Assembly (NCBI GenBank): GCA_019925795.1
Contig: CM034305.1
Span: 56,284,573 to 56,348,572 of the forward strand
Length of the DNA: 64,000 nt
Origin: Dendrobium chrysotoxum
Lineage: Eukaryota; Streptophyta; Magnoliopsida; Asparagales; Orchidaceae
Reading direction: 5' to 3'
Shown here: positions 10,577 through 22,799 of the stretch, one piece after another
Numbering within the stretch: position 1 is the first letter of the stretch
How the letters are laid out: every line of letters begins with the position of its first letter
Translations under genes and position numbers: made by a program
Notes under the pieces: model-generated
What the model was told of the DNA's origin: nothing
Databases searched by the model: none
Seen by the model: the letters and a program-made list of their open reading frames with translations, nothing else

Positions 10577-12686
10577 ATGGCATCGCTTTTCAATTTAGTT
10601 TTTTGTTTGATTTTCTTCTCTTTCTCTAAAATAACCTTGAGCCATGGGAAAGGAAGTTGCTCATCATCTTGCAGAAGCCTCCAAAACATCAAGTATCCTT
10701 TCCACCTGAGAGGTGATCCAACTGAATGTGGTGGTTCTGATTTTGAACTCAATTGCGAAGGCAACAATGCAATATTAGAGATCCACCGAGGCAAGTATTA
10801 TGTCAAGGATATATCATATCGTGATTCTACAATCACACTTGTTGATGTTGGTTTGGCACGTGATAGCTGTAATCTTCCAAGTGGATCAATATATCTAGGT
10901 GATTATAACGAAACATTCTGGTTTGAACGGTGGGATTTTGATGATCAAGGTCAGGCCACATTTATTAACTGCTCAGTAAACATCAACAAACCACATTATA
11001 AAGTTGTGCCTTGTCTCAGCAATAACAACTCAACCATCTATGTGATATTTAATGCTTTATATGTTGGGTCACTCGAAGAAAATTGTCAATTTCTATTCAC
11101 AGTTCCTATGATCATAAACTCTGAACTTAGTATGTTTAATCAACTAAAACGAGGTTTCAGGCTGCATTGGCATCCTCCCATCAAATCAACTATAGATGCT
11201 ATAAACTACTGTGGTCAAAGTGTGGGGCGGTAAGTATCCAAACTATCACACATGCTAACTTCATATTATCCATCTTCTAACCTTTGTTTCCTAAATGCAG
11301 TCTCCTTTGGGGTGGTAGTAATCAATCAAGATGGTATAAACAAGAAATGGGCATTGCATTTTATTATATGACATCTTCTATCCGTTTTGAAATTGAATTC
11401 TTGTCATGTCTCAATCAAGCGCAATACAATCATTCAAAGTTAACTTTCTATGCAGCAATAATAATTTTCTCAGTATTGGACATAACACTCTTAATTCTAG
11501 GTAAGAACATGCTTTCACTTAAATAATGGAATTACTGGCACATCAAACTAATGATATAAATTACATTCTTGCAGTTTTGTTAATGATTGGAAGGTTTTTA
11601 TTTGCACCATTATGCGTTCTCTCATTCCTTGCATACAACTTATTCAAGCTTATCGAGCTTGTTGATAGCATTGAGAGGTTCCTACAAAATCAAAAAGCCC
11701 TCTCGCCATCAAGATATTCGTACAATGATATTATCACAATTACAAGCAACTTCAAAGAGAAGTTAGGACAAGGAGGCTTTGGGTCTGTCTATAAAGGAAG
11801 GCTCCCTGGTGGTTATTTGGTTGCTGTGAAGATGTTGGGAAAATCCATGGGTGATGGAGAGGATTTTATTAATGAAGTATCTACTATCGGTAGGATTCAT
11901 CATGTAAATGTAGTGCAACTTGTTGGATTTTGTGCCGAAGGATCTTATAGAGCTTTGGTTTATGAGTACATGGCTAATGGGTCTCTTGATAAATACATTT
12001 TTACTTCAGACAGTGCAAATAGAATCCTCAATATTGACAAGCTTCTTGAGATTGCCCTGTCTGTGGCCAAGGGACTTCATTACTTACACCAGGGGTGTAA
12101 TATGGGGATTCTGCATTTTGACATCAAACCTCATAATATCCTTCTTGATCATAAATTCACACCAAAGATCTCTGATTTTGGCTTAGCAAAGTTGCACCCT
12201 AAGGACCATAGTCTTGTCTTCATGAGTGCTGCTAGAGGAACAATTGGATATATTGCACCAGAATTAATATCGAGAAGTTTTGGGACTATTTCTCATAAAT
12301 TAGATGTATATAGCTTTGGCATGCTTCTAATGGACATGGCTGGTGGGCGTAGGCATAATGACCTAAAAGCAGAAAATTCTAGTCAAGTTTACTATCCTTC
12401 ATGGATTTATGAGAAGCTAAACATGATGGAATTGTCTAAAAACTTTGGCATTTTTGAGATTGATGATTTCGAGAGGAAGCTATGTAAGGTGGGGTTGAGC
12501 TGCATTCAGACGCGGCCTGTGGATCGTCCTTCCATGATTAATGTTGTGGAGATGCTACAAGCTGATGTTGATTCCTTACAAATGCCGCCAAAGCCTTTCT
12601 TCTCTTCTTCAGATCCAATGCCTTCAATAAACATTTCTATGGATTACTCTAAATCTGAACTATCAATTATTTTAGAGAATATGTAA
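10577..12686 (+). CDS. LRK10-like (leaf rust 10 type) receptor-like protein kinase, intact
   Basis: Predicted plasma-membrane receptor kinase. Exons are 10577-11229, 11301-11500 and 11575-12686, with GT-AG introns that keep frame. The protein is 654 aa from ATG 10577, or 671 aa from ATG 10526. I prefer 10577: MASLFNLVFCLIFF begins a good signal peptide in a favourable ATG-G context. In 671-aa numbering, a Cys-rich galacturonan/WAK-type binding domain spans about 45-118 (NIKYPF and YYVKDISY motifs), followed by a WAK-associated region to about 235. One hydrophobic segment spans about 285-325. The kinase has GQGGFG (366-371), Lys387, catalytic HFD at 482-484, DFG at 502-504 and APE. The HFD makes it a non-RD kinase, typical of immune receptors. 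Ligand unknown. Confidence 0.93.
11230..11300 (+). other. Intron 1 of the kinase gene
   Basis: 71-bp intron, donor cg|gtaagt and acceptor atgcag|tct. It splits an Arg codon. The same intron sequence is recognisable in both pseudogene copies (about 4407-4480 and 30027-30099). Confidence 0.85.
11501..11574 (+). other. Intron 2 of the kinase gene
   Basis: 74-bp intron, donor ctag|gtaaga and acceptor ttgcag|ttttg. It lies inside the membrane-segment coding sequence. Reading through it would meet a stop, so splicing is required for a full protein. Confidence 0.85.
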
Positions 12687-14060
12687 TCCATGCGAAAGGT
12701 GTATCACTTTTGAGTATATACTACAAAATCTCATAATGGGTTATTTTTATACAATATATTTTATATTCTATTAAACCATGTGCTCTATCTAAACTCGATG
12801 AGAATTATAATTAACTTTTGTCAAAATCAAAGCAAAGTTTTAGAAAATATGATCTTTTTTCCTAAGATATAAGAGCTCGTTAAATGCATAATTTGGCAGA
12901 GGTTAGTATATTAAAAATTTTTATTTAAGTTATGTTTCCTTCGAAGAAATTGATCGGGTTGAGATGAAAAGAAAATGGAATCATAAATCATAAAGGAAAT
13001 AAATTAAAATTTACACCCATTTAGTTTGTGGAATAGAAATCAACTAGAAAGACTTTTTTTTTTTAACCTTTTTCCATTAATTGATTGATGAGAAATTCAG
13101 GTTTTCTTTCATAAGAGTTAAACATAATTAAGTCATAATGATATTTTCTATTAATTAAATGCACATGAATAAAATTTTCAAAACAATAATTTATAACATA
13201 AAATTTTAATTAAATTATTTAAAAAATATAATATTATTAATTTTATCACTTTAAGTAATACTAATTAGTAATTATAATAATGAAAGTTTATATACTTTTC
13301 TTAAAAAATGCATCAAACAAAAAGTAATTTTTTTTTTACTTACTTGAATATGAAATCATACTTGATAAATATTATAAAAATAAAAATAAAAGCCAAAAAA
13401 CAAATTTGATATCATAATATATAACCTCTAATACAAAATCTAGCACACAATCTACTATAAGATGATTTAAGGCTAAATATTTTCTTAAACAAACCAAATA
13501 TGTAATATAAATTTTGATGCAACCATTCATTATAATAAATGAAATTTTTATGAGAAATAATAAATTAATATTAAGATAATCATTTTTTATCGAAGAAAAT
13601 AAAATTCAATATCTAATAAATAATTTATGTCATGGAACTAATAAATAATGAAAAAAATTATTGTAAGGGAATGCTACACATTTGAGTGAAGATCAATAAC
13701 TTTCAGTAAAAAAAAAAATTAAAAATAAGATTCATCAAATTTCTCAAATATTAAGATTCATCAAAATTCTTAAAAGAAAATGATTTACACATCCAAAATA
13801 TTAATTTTTAATGAAGATAAATTATTTTTATTACATGCTCAAGTATAATCTACAAACAATACATTATCAATGTCTAATTACAATAAAAAAAGAGTCCTAC
13901 TAGTATACAAATAACTACAAATAAAAGCGTGTATAGGTATAATATATAATAATAGTATTATAAGAAAAAAAAAAGCCCCCAGGAGCAACCTGTATTACAA
14001 TTAATGGAATCATAAAATATAAACCACATAATCACAATTTAAAAAATACATGACTCCAAA
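12687..14060. other. 3' flank of kinase and AT-rich intergenic DNA
   Basis: About 450 bp after the stop codon is shared with the 3' flanks of both pseudogene copies (phrases ataatgggttattttt and ttgattgatgagaaatt), which shows that the duplication unit extended past the gene. The remainder to 14060 is very AT-rich with no gene recognised. Confidence 0.6.
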
Positions 14061-14073
14061 GTGTAAATATTAA
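14061..14073. repeat. Target-site duplication of L1-C, 3' side
   Basis: gtgtaaatattaa, 13 bp, is repeated exactly at 20759-20771. It precedes the T run that is the element's poly(A) tail on the minus strand. Confidence 0.88.
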
Positions 14074-14087
14074 TTTTTTTTTTTTTT

Positions 14088-15053
14088 GGGGGGAAACCCT
14101 CTGTCGGGCCTTCATGTTAATATAAAAAAAGGGTTACAGGGTCCTTAAAAGGACCACCAGCTCACTACTGCTCAAAAGAGCTACATGGAAGAAATAGAAA
14201 AAACATAAGAGCCAGCGGTCCTTGCTACTATCAGGTACACGATCCCCTAATAACATGCTACGAAAACCAAAATAAGAAACCCAAAAAGAGAAGATAACAA
14301 TAGTACCGTTCAGCGCAATCTTCTCGAACAACAAATGGCCCCGCACAAAACGAGAGAGACTCTCCAAAAACCTGCATAAGAGGCCTGCAAGGACAAATGT
14401 AATATGCAGAAAAAGAAGCAAGGTAATAACCGCACAAATAGAAATAGCAAATGGAAGAGCATGTAGACCTCTAACGCATTTAAAGTTACTTAATCCAACC
14501 TCACCAGTAATCCAGATGTTGATCCCAAAGTACTTATAGAAACTTAAGGAATCCTCAATAGTAAAAAGTAAGATATCTTCCCCAAGGAGCATGCACCCAC
14601 GGAGGTTTTGCTGATTGATACCAATAAAGCATAAGTTGCCGTTACCCATGGTCACGTAGAAATAAACACCCATACCAGAAACAGAACAATAAAACAGATG
14701 AAACAACAAGTCACCTAACAGAGTTATATAACTCAGAATAAAACCAAAGAAAAAAATGGCTCCAGGCTCTCCAAAAATGAAGAACCGACATAAACCAAAC
14801 TCCACCTGCTTAAAATGCTTCTAGCTAACACCAAACACTTTCGGGATAGGCTTGCACAGAAACCACCTCCCCATGAATAAACAGCTAAAGAAACAAAAAA
14901 CAGAAACATAAAAAAAGAACCTCAGACCCCAAAACCACGAAAGAGTGAAAGCTCCAGATAGACCCAAAACAGAAATAACAGTGAACCAGAGGCAACGAGA
15001 AGCCACAGGAGCCAAGCTAGAAAACAACACGAGAGTCATCAAAACAAACGATA
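14088..15053 (-). other. 3' untranslated region of L1-C
   Basis: Follows the RNase H stop codon and runs to the poly(A) tail. It contains open frames rich in hydrophobic residues (14134-14805 and 14821-15078), which I read as T/G-rich UTR translated by chance, since no L1 domain fits. Confidence 0.65.
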
Positions 15054-18000
15054 TTAATTCCTGATATAGGGAATCCACATACGGTCCAGCCTAACCAACC
15101 CCACGAGCTTGCCATTAATCGAACTATTAATCGAGCTACCAGCAAAATCAACAAAATTCATAAAATTACAACCCATATTCGCCAAACAATCAGCAGTAGA
15201 GTTCCGCTCCCTATAAATATGAGATATGGTAAAGTTGATGCGAGATAGGCTCTGTCTAATTTCCCTGATGATGTAAAAATAAGAGGGATTAACATTAGTG
15301 GTATTATTGATATAATGGATCACGAGGTTGGCATCAACCTCAATCCAAACATTCAAAATCCCCAAAGAAATGCACATCTGAATACCATAATTCAAAGCAT
15401 GAAGTTCGACCATAATAGCATTTTTAATAGGAGATGGATTAGTAAACGCAATAATGATGTTACCCTCATGATCATGGATAAGCCCACCACAGCCAGCATT
15501 AACCATTTTAAAAGACCCATCAGTATTGAGTTTGTGAACCCCAACCGGAGGTTTCAACCATTTGACAATCGTATCTTTACCAAAAGAACTGAAAGAGGCA
15601 AGTTTGATATCAAATAGCACAGCAATATACCAATAACCCTTAAAGTTACTCCCATTAATCATGTTGGCCACATAAAGTTGCTTAATTTTGTTCTTAACCT
15701 TAGTAATAATGTCCAACGCATTGATGGCAATGTTATCATGTTTGGATTCGTTTCTACTCTTCCAGAGGTACCAACAAATAATAACAGGAATAATATTGCG
15801 AATGCTACCTTTAGAAGAAACAAACCAATCACGTAAAATATTGTTGATGTTATAATACTCCTTACAAACTTGATCTTTAAAAAACTTGTCAAAGAAAAAC
15901 CACACTTTCATAGCAACGGGGCCATTAGCAAACACATGATTTAAATTTTCTAAATGAAAACAACATTGACATTTAGAAATAATAGTTAGACCTCTTTTGG
16001 TTAAATTACTATCAACAGGAATATAATTGTGCAATATTCTCCAAGAAAGAATAGAATAAGAGAGAGGAATACCTTTGTTTCAAATAGCAGAAAAAGTTTG
16101 AGATTTTTTGAATGATTCCCTAATATAATGCCAAACCTCTTTGAACTTAAAACCACCATCATTTGATTTGTTGAACAAAATACAATCTTTCTGGTCAATT
16201 TGAAGAGGAATCTTAACAATAAGATTAATAATAAAATCAGGCACAATTTGAGATAGATAATCCATATTCCACTTACCATCCCGAAAAAATAGAGAGACTT
16301 TACAAGTGTTGATAGTATGAGTGTTAAGCAAATTATCAATAGAGTAGGGACCCAACCAATTATCCTGCCAAAAATAAATATCCCCTCTCCCTAAACCCCT
16401 TTGAATGAAATTCTCAGCAACCCATTTAATGGAAGACAACCTCTTCCAAACAAAAGAATCACCTTTCTTAAAAGAGGTTAGAAGGGGGTGATGACCACCA
16501 CAGTATTTAGCAGTCATAAATCTAGCCCAAAGACTACTATTGGAGCGAAGCTTAAACCAAAGTTTAATAGAAAAACCACAAGCCATATCACTTAAATTTT
16601 TTAAACCAAGTTTAACTTCATCTTGGGTACCAAAGCACTTCTCCCAAGACGACCAACAAATAGCAGATTTACCATCTTTAAAACCCCAAAAAAACTTATT
16701 GAAAATCCTCTCAAGCCTATTGCAAGTGTTCATAGTGGGATATAAAGTGTGAAATAAAAAGACAGGTATAGAACACAACACACTCTTGATCAACACTAAT
16801 CTACCCCAAAAAGAGAGATAATTAAAGGCCCAAGAAGAGAGTTTAGATTGAATAGTATTAAAAATATCGCCAAATAAGTGCGATCGTTTCCTCCGTTTAA
16901 AAAGAGGAGTGCCAAGATACTTATGAGGTAATTGTTTATGGGTAAAACCAAAGTTGTTCTGAATAACATTGATCCTTTGGACAGAAATAGACTTCGCAGT
17001 AATAAAGAAACTTTTCAGAGGATTAAATAATAAAACGCTAGTATTTTGAAAAAGAACAAGAAACTTAAAAAGGATAGTAAGCATTTTTTTAGATCCGTTA
17101 GTGAAAATAATGAAATCATTAGCAAAACTGAGATGCGTAATTGGTAAACCACCCAAAGTCCGATACTGAAGATTAGGAACATTTCTTAACAGTTTATTAA
17201 GGCCTCTAGAAAGAAATTCCACAGCCAAAATGAACAAGGCCGGAGATAAAGGGTCACCTTGTCTAAGTCCATGAGAGGATTTAAAGAAGCCATGACTCTT
17301 ACCATTAATAATGATAGAGAAACAACAATTTTCAATACTATTTTTAATAATATTGATAAAGCCATTATTGAAACCAAAAGCATTAAGCATAGAGTAGAGA
17401 AAATCCCAATTAAGGTTGTCATAAGCTTTAGAAATATCAATTTTAAATATAGCATTACCACCACAAATCTTAACTTCCAAATCATGAACTAATTCTTGGG
17501 CCAAAAGAACATTATCAAAAATAGAACGTTCTTTAACAAAACTAGTTTGTTTAGCAGAGATCAGATTAGGAAGAATATTAGCTAATCTATTCATAATTAG
17601 CTTGGCATTGAGCTTGTTGAAGAAAGAGCAAAGACTAATGGGCCTAAATTCGTTCCAATAATTAGTGTTGTTACTTTTGGGTATAAGTACAATAGAGGTA
17701 GAAGTAAAAAATTTAGGGTAAGGATTACCCTTGAAAAAATTAACAACAGCACTAGTCAAATCATCTTTAATAATATGCCATGTTTTTTGAAAAAAAATTG
17801 GTCGTAAAACCATCGGGTCCAGCCACAGAATCAGTTTTCATATCCTTGATGGTCATCCAAATTTCATCAATAGAAGGAATTTTAGTAAGCATGGTATTAT
17901 CATCTTTAAAAACAATAGATGGAATGCAAGAGAAATCCACATTAGAATCCAGGTTAAAAGCCTTATTAAATGCATTCCTAAAATAATGGATGCCAGAATC

Positions 18001-19160
18001 ATAAATTAAATAAGGAGATTCAATGTGAGAGCCATCAGGGGTAATGATTTTGTGAATAAAGCTAGCAGACTTCTTATGATTAGCAATATTATGAAAAAAC
18101 TTCGTATTCCTATCACCCTTAACTATAAATTTAGAAGTAGTTTTTTGACGCCAATAAGCTTCTTCTTGCATTTGAAGTTTATATAAAGCCTCTTTTTCCC
18201 CATTCAGTAAAGCAAGATTATGTAAAGAATGATCCATCATATACGTACTGTCAGCCAAGGAAACTTGGTTTTCAGCATGAATAATATTAGAAAAAAGGTT
18301 TTTGAATACAATTTTATTCCACCACCTCAAATTCTATTTAAGTCTTTTGAGCTTAAGCCAAAGTCTCTTCATGCCAACAATATTATCAGAAGGAAAAAGT
18401 GGCACCTGCCAATTGCATTCAATATTATTAAGAAAAGAATCATGAAGCAACCACATGTTTTGAAATCTAAAAGTAGAAGGAGCAATATTCTGTTGCATAG
18501 AAATGTTTAATAGTAAAGGAGAATGGTCAGATAAAGTTCTAGATAAATGCTCAATATGAGTAGAGGGATCATTAGCAATCCATTTATTGTTAAAGAGAAT
18601 ACGATCCAACCGTTGCCACATCGTATCTTGATTCCAAGTAAAAGCATGGCTAGTAAAGCTAATATCATGCAAGTTGGAATTTAAAATCATTTCATTAAAG
18701 TCCTCCATACCATGGTAATTGGGTTGATTGCCACCAACCCTCTCAGAAGGATTAGTGATAGTATTGAAATCACCACCAATCATCCAAGGATCCAAAATAA
18801 TGTTAGAAAAATCCGTGATTTGAGACCAAAGTAACCTTCTAGTAATCATAGAACAAGATGCATAAATGAAAGATGCATAACAAGAAAATTGAAGATAATT
18901 AATACTAGTATGAATCAGTTGAGGGTGATCATGCAAGATGTTTAAGTGAACCCATTGTCTTTAAAAAATCCAAATCTTATTAGAACAATTGCTAAAAGAA
19001 CAATCAAAACCCAAATTAATATGGGTAATATCTAACTTGGAATCAGAAATTAAAGTTTCTAGTAAAACCAACACATTAATGTTATGAATCCTGCATAAAT
19101 TTTTAGCTCGCTCCAAAGACAGAAGATTCCCCACTCCCCTAATATTTCAAATGATGGCTT
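15054..19160 (-). pseudogene. L1-C ORF2: endonuclease, reverse transcriptase, RNase H
   Basis: Order on the minus strand: apurinic-type endonuclease (19147-18334) with NIRGVGN, GGDFN and SDHSP motifs; RT (17813-16300) with KIDISKAYD and LRQGDPLSP; a zinc-binding RVT segment (16034-15880); RNase H (15600-15060). RNase H keeps acidic residues in NTDGS, MVELHAL, IEVDAN and STADCLA. In-frame stops lie near 19145, 18961, 18331 and 16080, and a frameshift near 17790. The stops near 19145 and 16080 are TGA where Trp is expected. The RT active site reads FAND instead of FADD (near 17130), so catalysis would be lost even if the stops were ignored. Confidence 0.93.
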
Positions 19161-20596
19161 TAACCATTAACAATGGAGGAATTGGAAGTTCGAGTAGTAG
19201 CCCTAGAAGAGGGGTCGTCCGCTGTTTTAATATTTTTATTTATCTTTCTTCCAACTTTAGTAAATCCACTTTCATTATTGTTGTAAGTTTGGTTAGTGTT
19301 AGGAGACCCTAAAGAAACTTCATTAACACCTTCGGCATTCACATTAGAATGAGCCAACTTGGAAGTAGTAATTTCACCTTCCTCTAAATGTTCTTCCTCA
19401 TTAACATTCATAATTGGGTCATTATTTAACTTAGACTGCATTTGAAGCCGATGGTCCTCTAATCCATCCTCATTAATAATATAAACCTGTTCAATATCAA
19501 CAATTGGGATCACAACCTCCAACGGAATGCTAATTTCTTGTTCGGAAATAGTTAAGCCATTATCAATTTCCATTCCCTTCGAGAGGTTATTTTGTATAGG
19601 ATCCTCCCTTTGGTTTTCTAAAGTTTCCTCTTGATTCCTAATAGGTATATCAATGTTAGGACATTACAAGTTCTCCCCAACCCCCAAATTATCAATATTA
19701 TCTTCGGCCAGCACAGAGTTTTGAACATTCCACTTCACCATTTCATCTATTTTTCCTCCTTTAGTTCCTATCTTGAGATTTGGGTGAGCAATAAAACATT
19801 CATTAAAGAAATGACCATGAACCCTACAGTGAGAACAGAAATCGGGGATATTTTCAAACTCAACCTTTTGGAAATAACCAGCAGCCTCAGACCCAATCCA
19901 AACCTCTTTCGGATGTTTAATGGTAATGTCCATTTCCATAAGGATTCGAGCAACCGAGGGTCTAGTTCTAGAAGCGGTAGCTTGATCGGATTGTAGCAGA
20001 TGACCAAAAATTGAACCCAATGTGTGTAAGACATGTGAGTTAAAAAAATGCAAACGAAGGTTAGGAAACAAAATCCATATAGGCACTATTGGAGATTCGT
20101 CTCTATCATCAAAGAAAGGAGTCCATTTAAGAAGTCTCATCTGGCAATTAACGATGTAATATGAACGCCTAGCAAAAACACGACTGTAGTCGAGATCATT
20201 CGATAACTGGATAGAGATGTGTCTAGGGTCAAGCAGACCTATTGAAAAATTACCAGACTGTTTCAACTTTCCAAAAAAAATGCGAATCGCATCTAGGTTA
20301 GGACGCCTTACCGAGAACTTACCGACAAGAGTAAATTGATAAGGGCTAGCAAGTTTCAAGATATATTCATCTGACATTAAAATCGTAGGAACACCTTTTA
20401 CCATCGATTTGGTGAAGGAAAAAGAGAGATCTTTAGAGGACGACGGACCCGCGAGAACTTCCTTAAAGGAACGGGATGTAGAGCCAGCAGAAGAAGAAGT
20501 CATCAAACCTTTAGAGCTCGAAACTTTAGGCGGAACGCCCCATGCATCAGAAACTGCCTTGGCGGGCTCCGCCTCCATGAGGAGGAGGGAAAACAC
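19160..20596 (-). pseudogene. L1-C ORF1, RNA-binding gag-like protein with one stop
   Basis: ORF1 of plant L1s coats the element RNA. The N-terminal half resembles the DUF4283-type domain of plant LINE ORF1. A CCHC zinc knuckle follows (CSHCRVHGHFFNEC, C-x2-C-x4-H-x4-C, near 19840-19800). A single TAA at about 19664 divides two same-frame parts, 19667-20596 and 19160-19663; the second part is acidic and Asn-rich. The likely ATG is near 20578 (MEAEPAKAVSDAWG). ORF2 begins almost at once after the ORF1 stop, in another frame. Confidence 0.88.
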
Positions 20597-20758
20597 GACC
20601 TAGGGCAAGAAGCCCGCAGCAATAGAGAACAGTAAGAAAACCCAAGACGATTTAAGAAAAAATCTACGCTACAGTGGAGACCACGAAGAGGAATAGTGGA
20701 AGACACGAGCTAGATCTCAAAATCGCCAGAGCAAGCTAGCCGTTGCTAAATAAGCAAT

Positions 20759-20771
20759 GTGTAAATATTAA
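20759..20771. repeat. Target-site duplication of L1-C, 5' side
   Basis: Exact 13-bp copy of 14061-14073. Confidence 0.88.
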
Positions 20772-20909
20772 ATATAATTCAATTGGAAAATCTAACTTTA
20801 TGCAACAAAACCACTTCATCTACACAAACAAGCTGAATTATAGAGAACACTTTTGGGACATTGAAAGAGTAACAAAAAGAAAAGTATCTTACATGCATTT
20901 TATAACTGG

Positions 20910-21100
20910 CACTACAGGAAAATGACTTATTTTCGTTGGCCTTTTTCATCACAAATCGGCAAATTTCTATCGGAATAATACATTTCCAGCAGATTTCTGA
21001 CGGAAAATTTTTCGCCAGTAAAACACGAATAGGAAAAAAAATACCGGCGAAAAAATCTGCCGGAAACATTTCTAGCAGAAATTATCTCAGGAAAAATAAA
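20910..21100 (+). mobile_element. CACTA-type transposon terminus with subterminal repeats
   Basis: Begins cactacaggaaaatgact, the canonical En/Spm (CACTA) terminal inverted repeat. About 170 bp follow of variants of ctgacggaaaattt, ccggcgaaaaaat and gccggaaac on both strands, the subterminal binding-site type of array. No transposase adjoins it and I see no matching right end within several kb. The far CACTA right terminus at 45559 has a similar end, but the flanking triplets differ (tgg at 20907-20909, atg at 45560-45562). It may be a cut-off remnant or a non-autonomous element. Confidence 0.7.
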
Positions 21101-21173
21101 AAAAATTCTATGCAAAACTCACGTTTCTTTTGCTTGAATTCTACCTGCAAACCCATGCCTACTTGTGCTCGCC

Positions 21174-21256
21174 TGTGCGGTAACGGTATACAATAAATTG
21201 GTGACGTGGATCGTCCTTATTGGCCTTCAGAAGGCATCCGGTTACCGCACGTAATA
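21174..21256. repeat. Inverted repeat with ACGT core, promoter-like
   Basis: Arms gtgcggtaac and gttaccgcac face each other across about 55 bp that includes gtgacgtgg, an ACGT-core (G-box or ABRE-like) site. The local GC content exceeds the surroundings. No gene follows downstream, so its function is unknown. Confidence 0.5.
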
Positions 21257-21309
21257 ATTTCGCTTTCCGGTGACAGTATGCAACCATACCCTCATTGGCT
21301 GCTGCTAGT

Positions 21310-22440
21310 GACTATTCCCATCACTGCTTACATCAACTTAATCAACATTCAATAAAAATAAAATAATATATATATTTAACATTTACAAAAATATTTCCTG
21401 TTAAAATATAAATAAAATAAAATAAAATAAATGATCAAAAATAACTCTTTAAAAAATTGTCATTTATTCCAATTATTGCATTAAGAAATAAAAATAACAT
21501 GATTGAATAAAATCTCATATTCTAATTTTTGAATAAAATCTCATATACATATCAAAATTCTCATAGAAGATATAAAATTAACCTTGAGATATATTGTTAA
21601 ATAAAATCTCATATACCGAAGCAAAATTCTCACTAACGAAATAAAAATATCATAATAAGTAACATTTGATTAAGTAATAATTAGAGAATTTCAGAACAAA
21701 AATTAAATCTTCTCATATAATTTTATTGAGCTTTCTATCTTTTTTTTTTTTTGGGAAGATCATGAAAGTTTAGCTTACCTCAAAAAGATTAGCCAAAATA
21801 GAAAATGATATAATGTGCTGTTAGACTGTAATAGTCCTCATTACAAATTTTTTTAAGATTAGAAAATTCTGATTTACTTTATTCTTTCTGTTGACATAAT
21901 ATGTAAGAGATACCAAAATTCAATCACAAGCTTAATAAGTATCAGTTTATTTTTATTTTTCTTTTTCTTTAATTAATATTTATTGATAAAAAAGATGCTT
22001 AATATTTATAGAACAAATAGAAGCTAAGATATGCTATTATATATAAATTCTCATTTTTCAACCAATCATACACAAAAATATTAAATTCATAAAATAAATT
22101 TTCTACCAACTATAGAAAAAAACTTGAATAACCAAAATGCACAGTCAAAATACATGAATCCTAAATACTTATATCCAACCACACCCTCGAAAAGTGAGAA
22201 ATATGGTCCAGATTGATCCTGAAGAGAGATTAATTGGCATGACAAACTAAATCAATGTCAATATTAAGGGGTGCAGGGAAATATGATTGACAATATTTAC
22301 AAAATATAAATGCTAAATGGTCTAACAAATAAAGAAATGTGTGGTATTTAATGCTAAAAGCAAAAACCATTTTCTCTCCATTCCCTAAATTTACATTTAG
22401 GGCTCAATCAAGTCGTCAATTTGAGCCAACTAGCTAGTTT
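21310..22440. other. AT-rich intergenic region
   Basis: No gene, splice-consistent exon or defined transposon seen. Locally repeated phrases (ataaaatctcatat, three times between 21506 and 21614) suggest a small decayed repeat. Confidence 0.5.
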
Positions 22441-22448
22441 TGATTACC

Positions 22449-22540
22449 TCACATTGAACATCCTGGAATCTTCACTTTGTCAGTGATATTCAATTGAAAT
22501 ATATTCTTAGTAAGCTCCTCCAGCATGAGCTTTGTTGTAT
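22449..22540 (-). pseudogene. Possible orphan terminal exon
   Basis: On the minus strand a good acceptor (tgctcgtgcag, pyrimidine-rich upstream) at 22541 leads into 29 codons ending at a TGA at 22449-22451. The peptide contains TTKLMLEELTKNIFQL and ends in KIPGCSM. I do not recognise the family, and no upstream exon is visible. It could be a captured exon, a relic of a lost gene, or chance. Confidence 0.3.
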
Positions 22541-22617
22541 CTGCACGAGCAAAATACAAATCAAGTGTAAGAGAAATTTAAAAAATTATTTCACTCGATC
22601 ATTTAATACAATTTTAG

Positions 22618-22770
22618 TGTCGTTGGGTTCATCTACTTGAGAAGCTCAATATGATTATAAGTCTGCTAAAATTGGAGTTTGGAGGGCTCCGAATTTAATT
22701 TTGGAAGTTGCCAACACATATGCTTCTAGATTTGTGCCTGATAAAGCGATTTTTTATATGACGTATCAAT
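22618..22770. repeat. Fragment of the LTR-like repeat (third copy)
   Basis: The sequence starting tcgttgggttcatctacttg matches the 3' parts of the LTR-like repeats at 29200-29287 and 32990-33130 (shared phrases: tataagt..gctaaaattg and cgaatttaattttg). Only the 3' end is present. Confidence 0.6.
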
Positions 22771-22799
22771 AAGAAAGTGAGATATAATTTATAACAATT

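Larger units (their letters stand above)
14074..20758 (-). mobile_element. Near full-length L1-type LINE C
   Basis: A 6.7-kb LINE on the minus strand. It has a poly(A) tail (T run at 14074-14087), an exact 13-bp target-site duplication on both sides, ORF1 with a CCHC knuckle, and ORF2 with endonuclease, RT, zinc-binding and RNase H regions. About 1 kb of 3' untranslated sequence (14088-15053) contains only chance frames. The 5' end near 20758 lies about 160 bp before ORF1, so it is complete or nearly so. Several nonsense codons and a mutated RT active site make it inactive. Confidence 0.95.

Noticed and set aside
14134..15078. Two long open frames (223 and 85 codons) with hydrophobic, transmembrane-like residues
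   Set aside because: They lie between the L1-C ORF2 stop and its poly(A) tail and show no L1 or host domain. T-rich UTR translated on the minus strand gives Phe/Leu-rich chance proteins.
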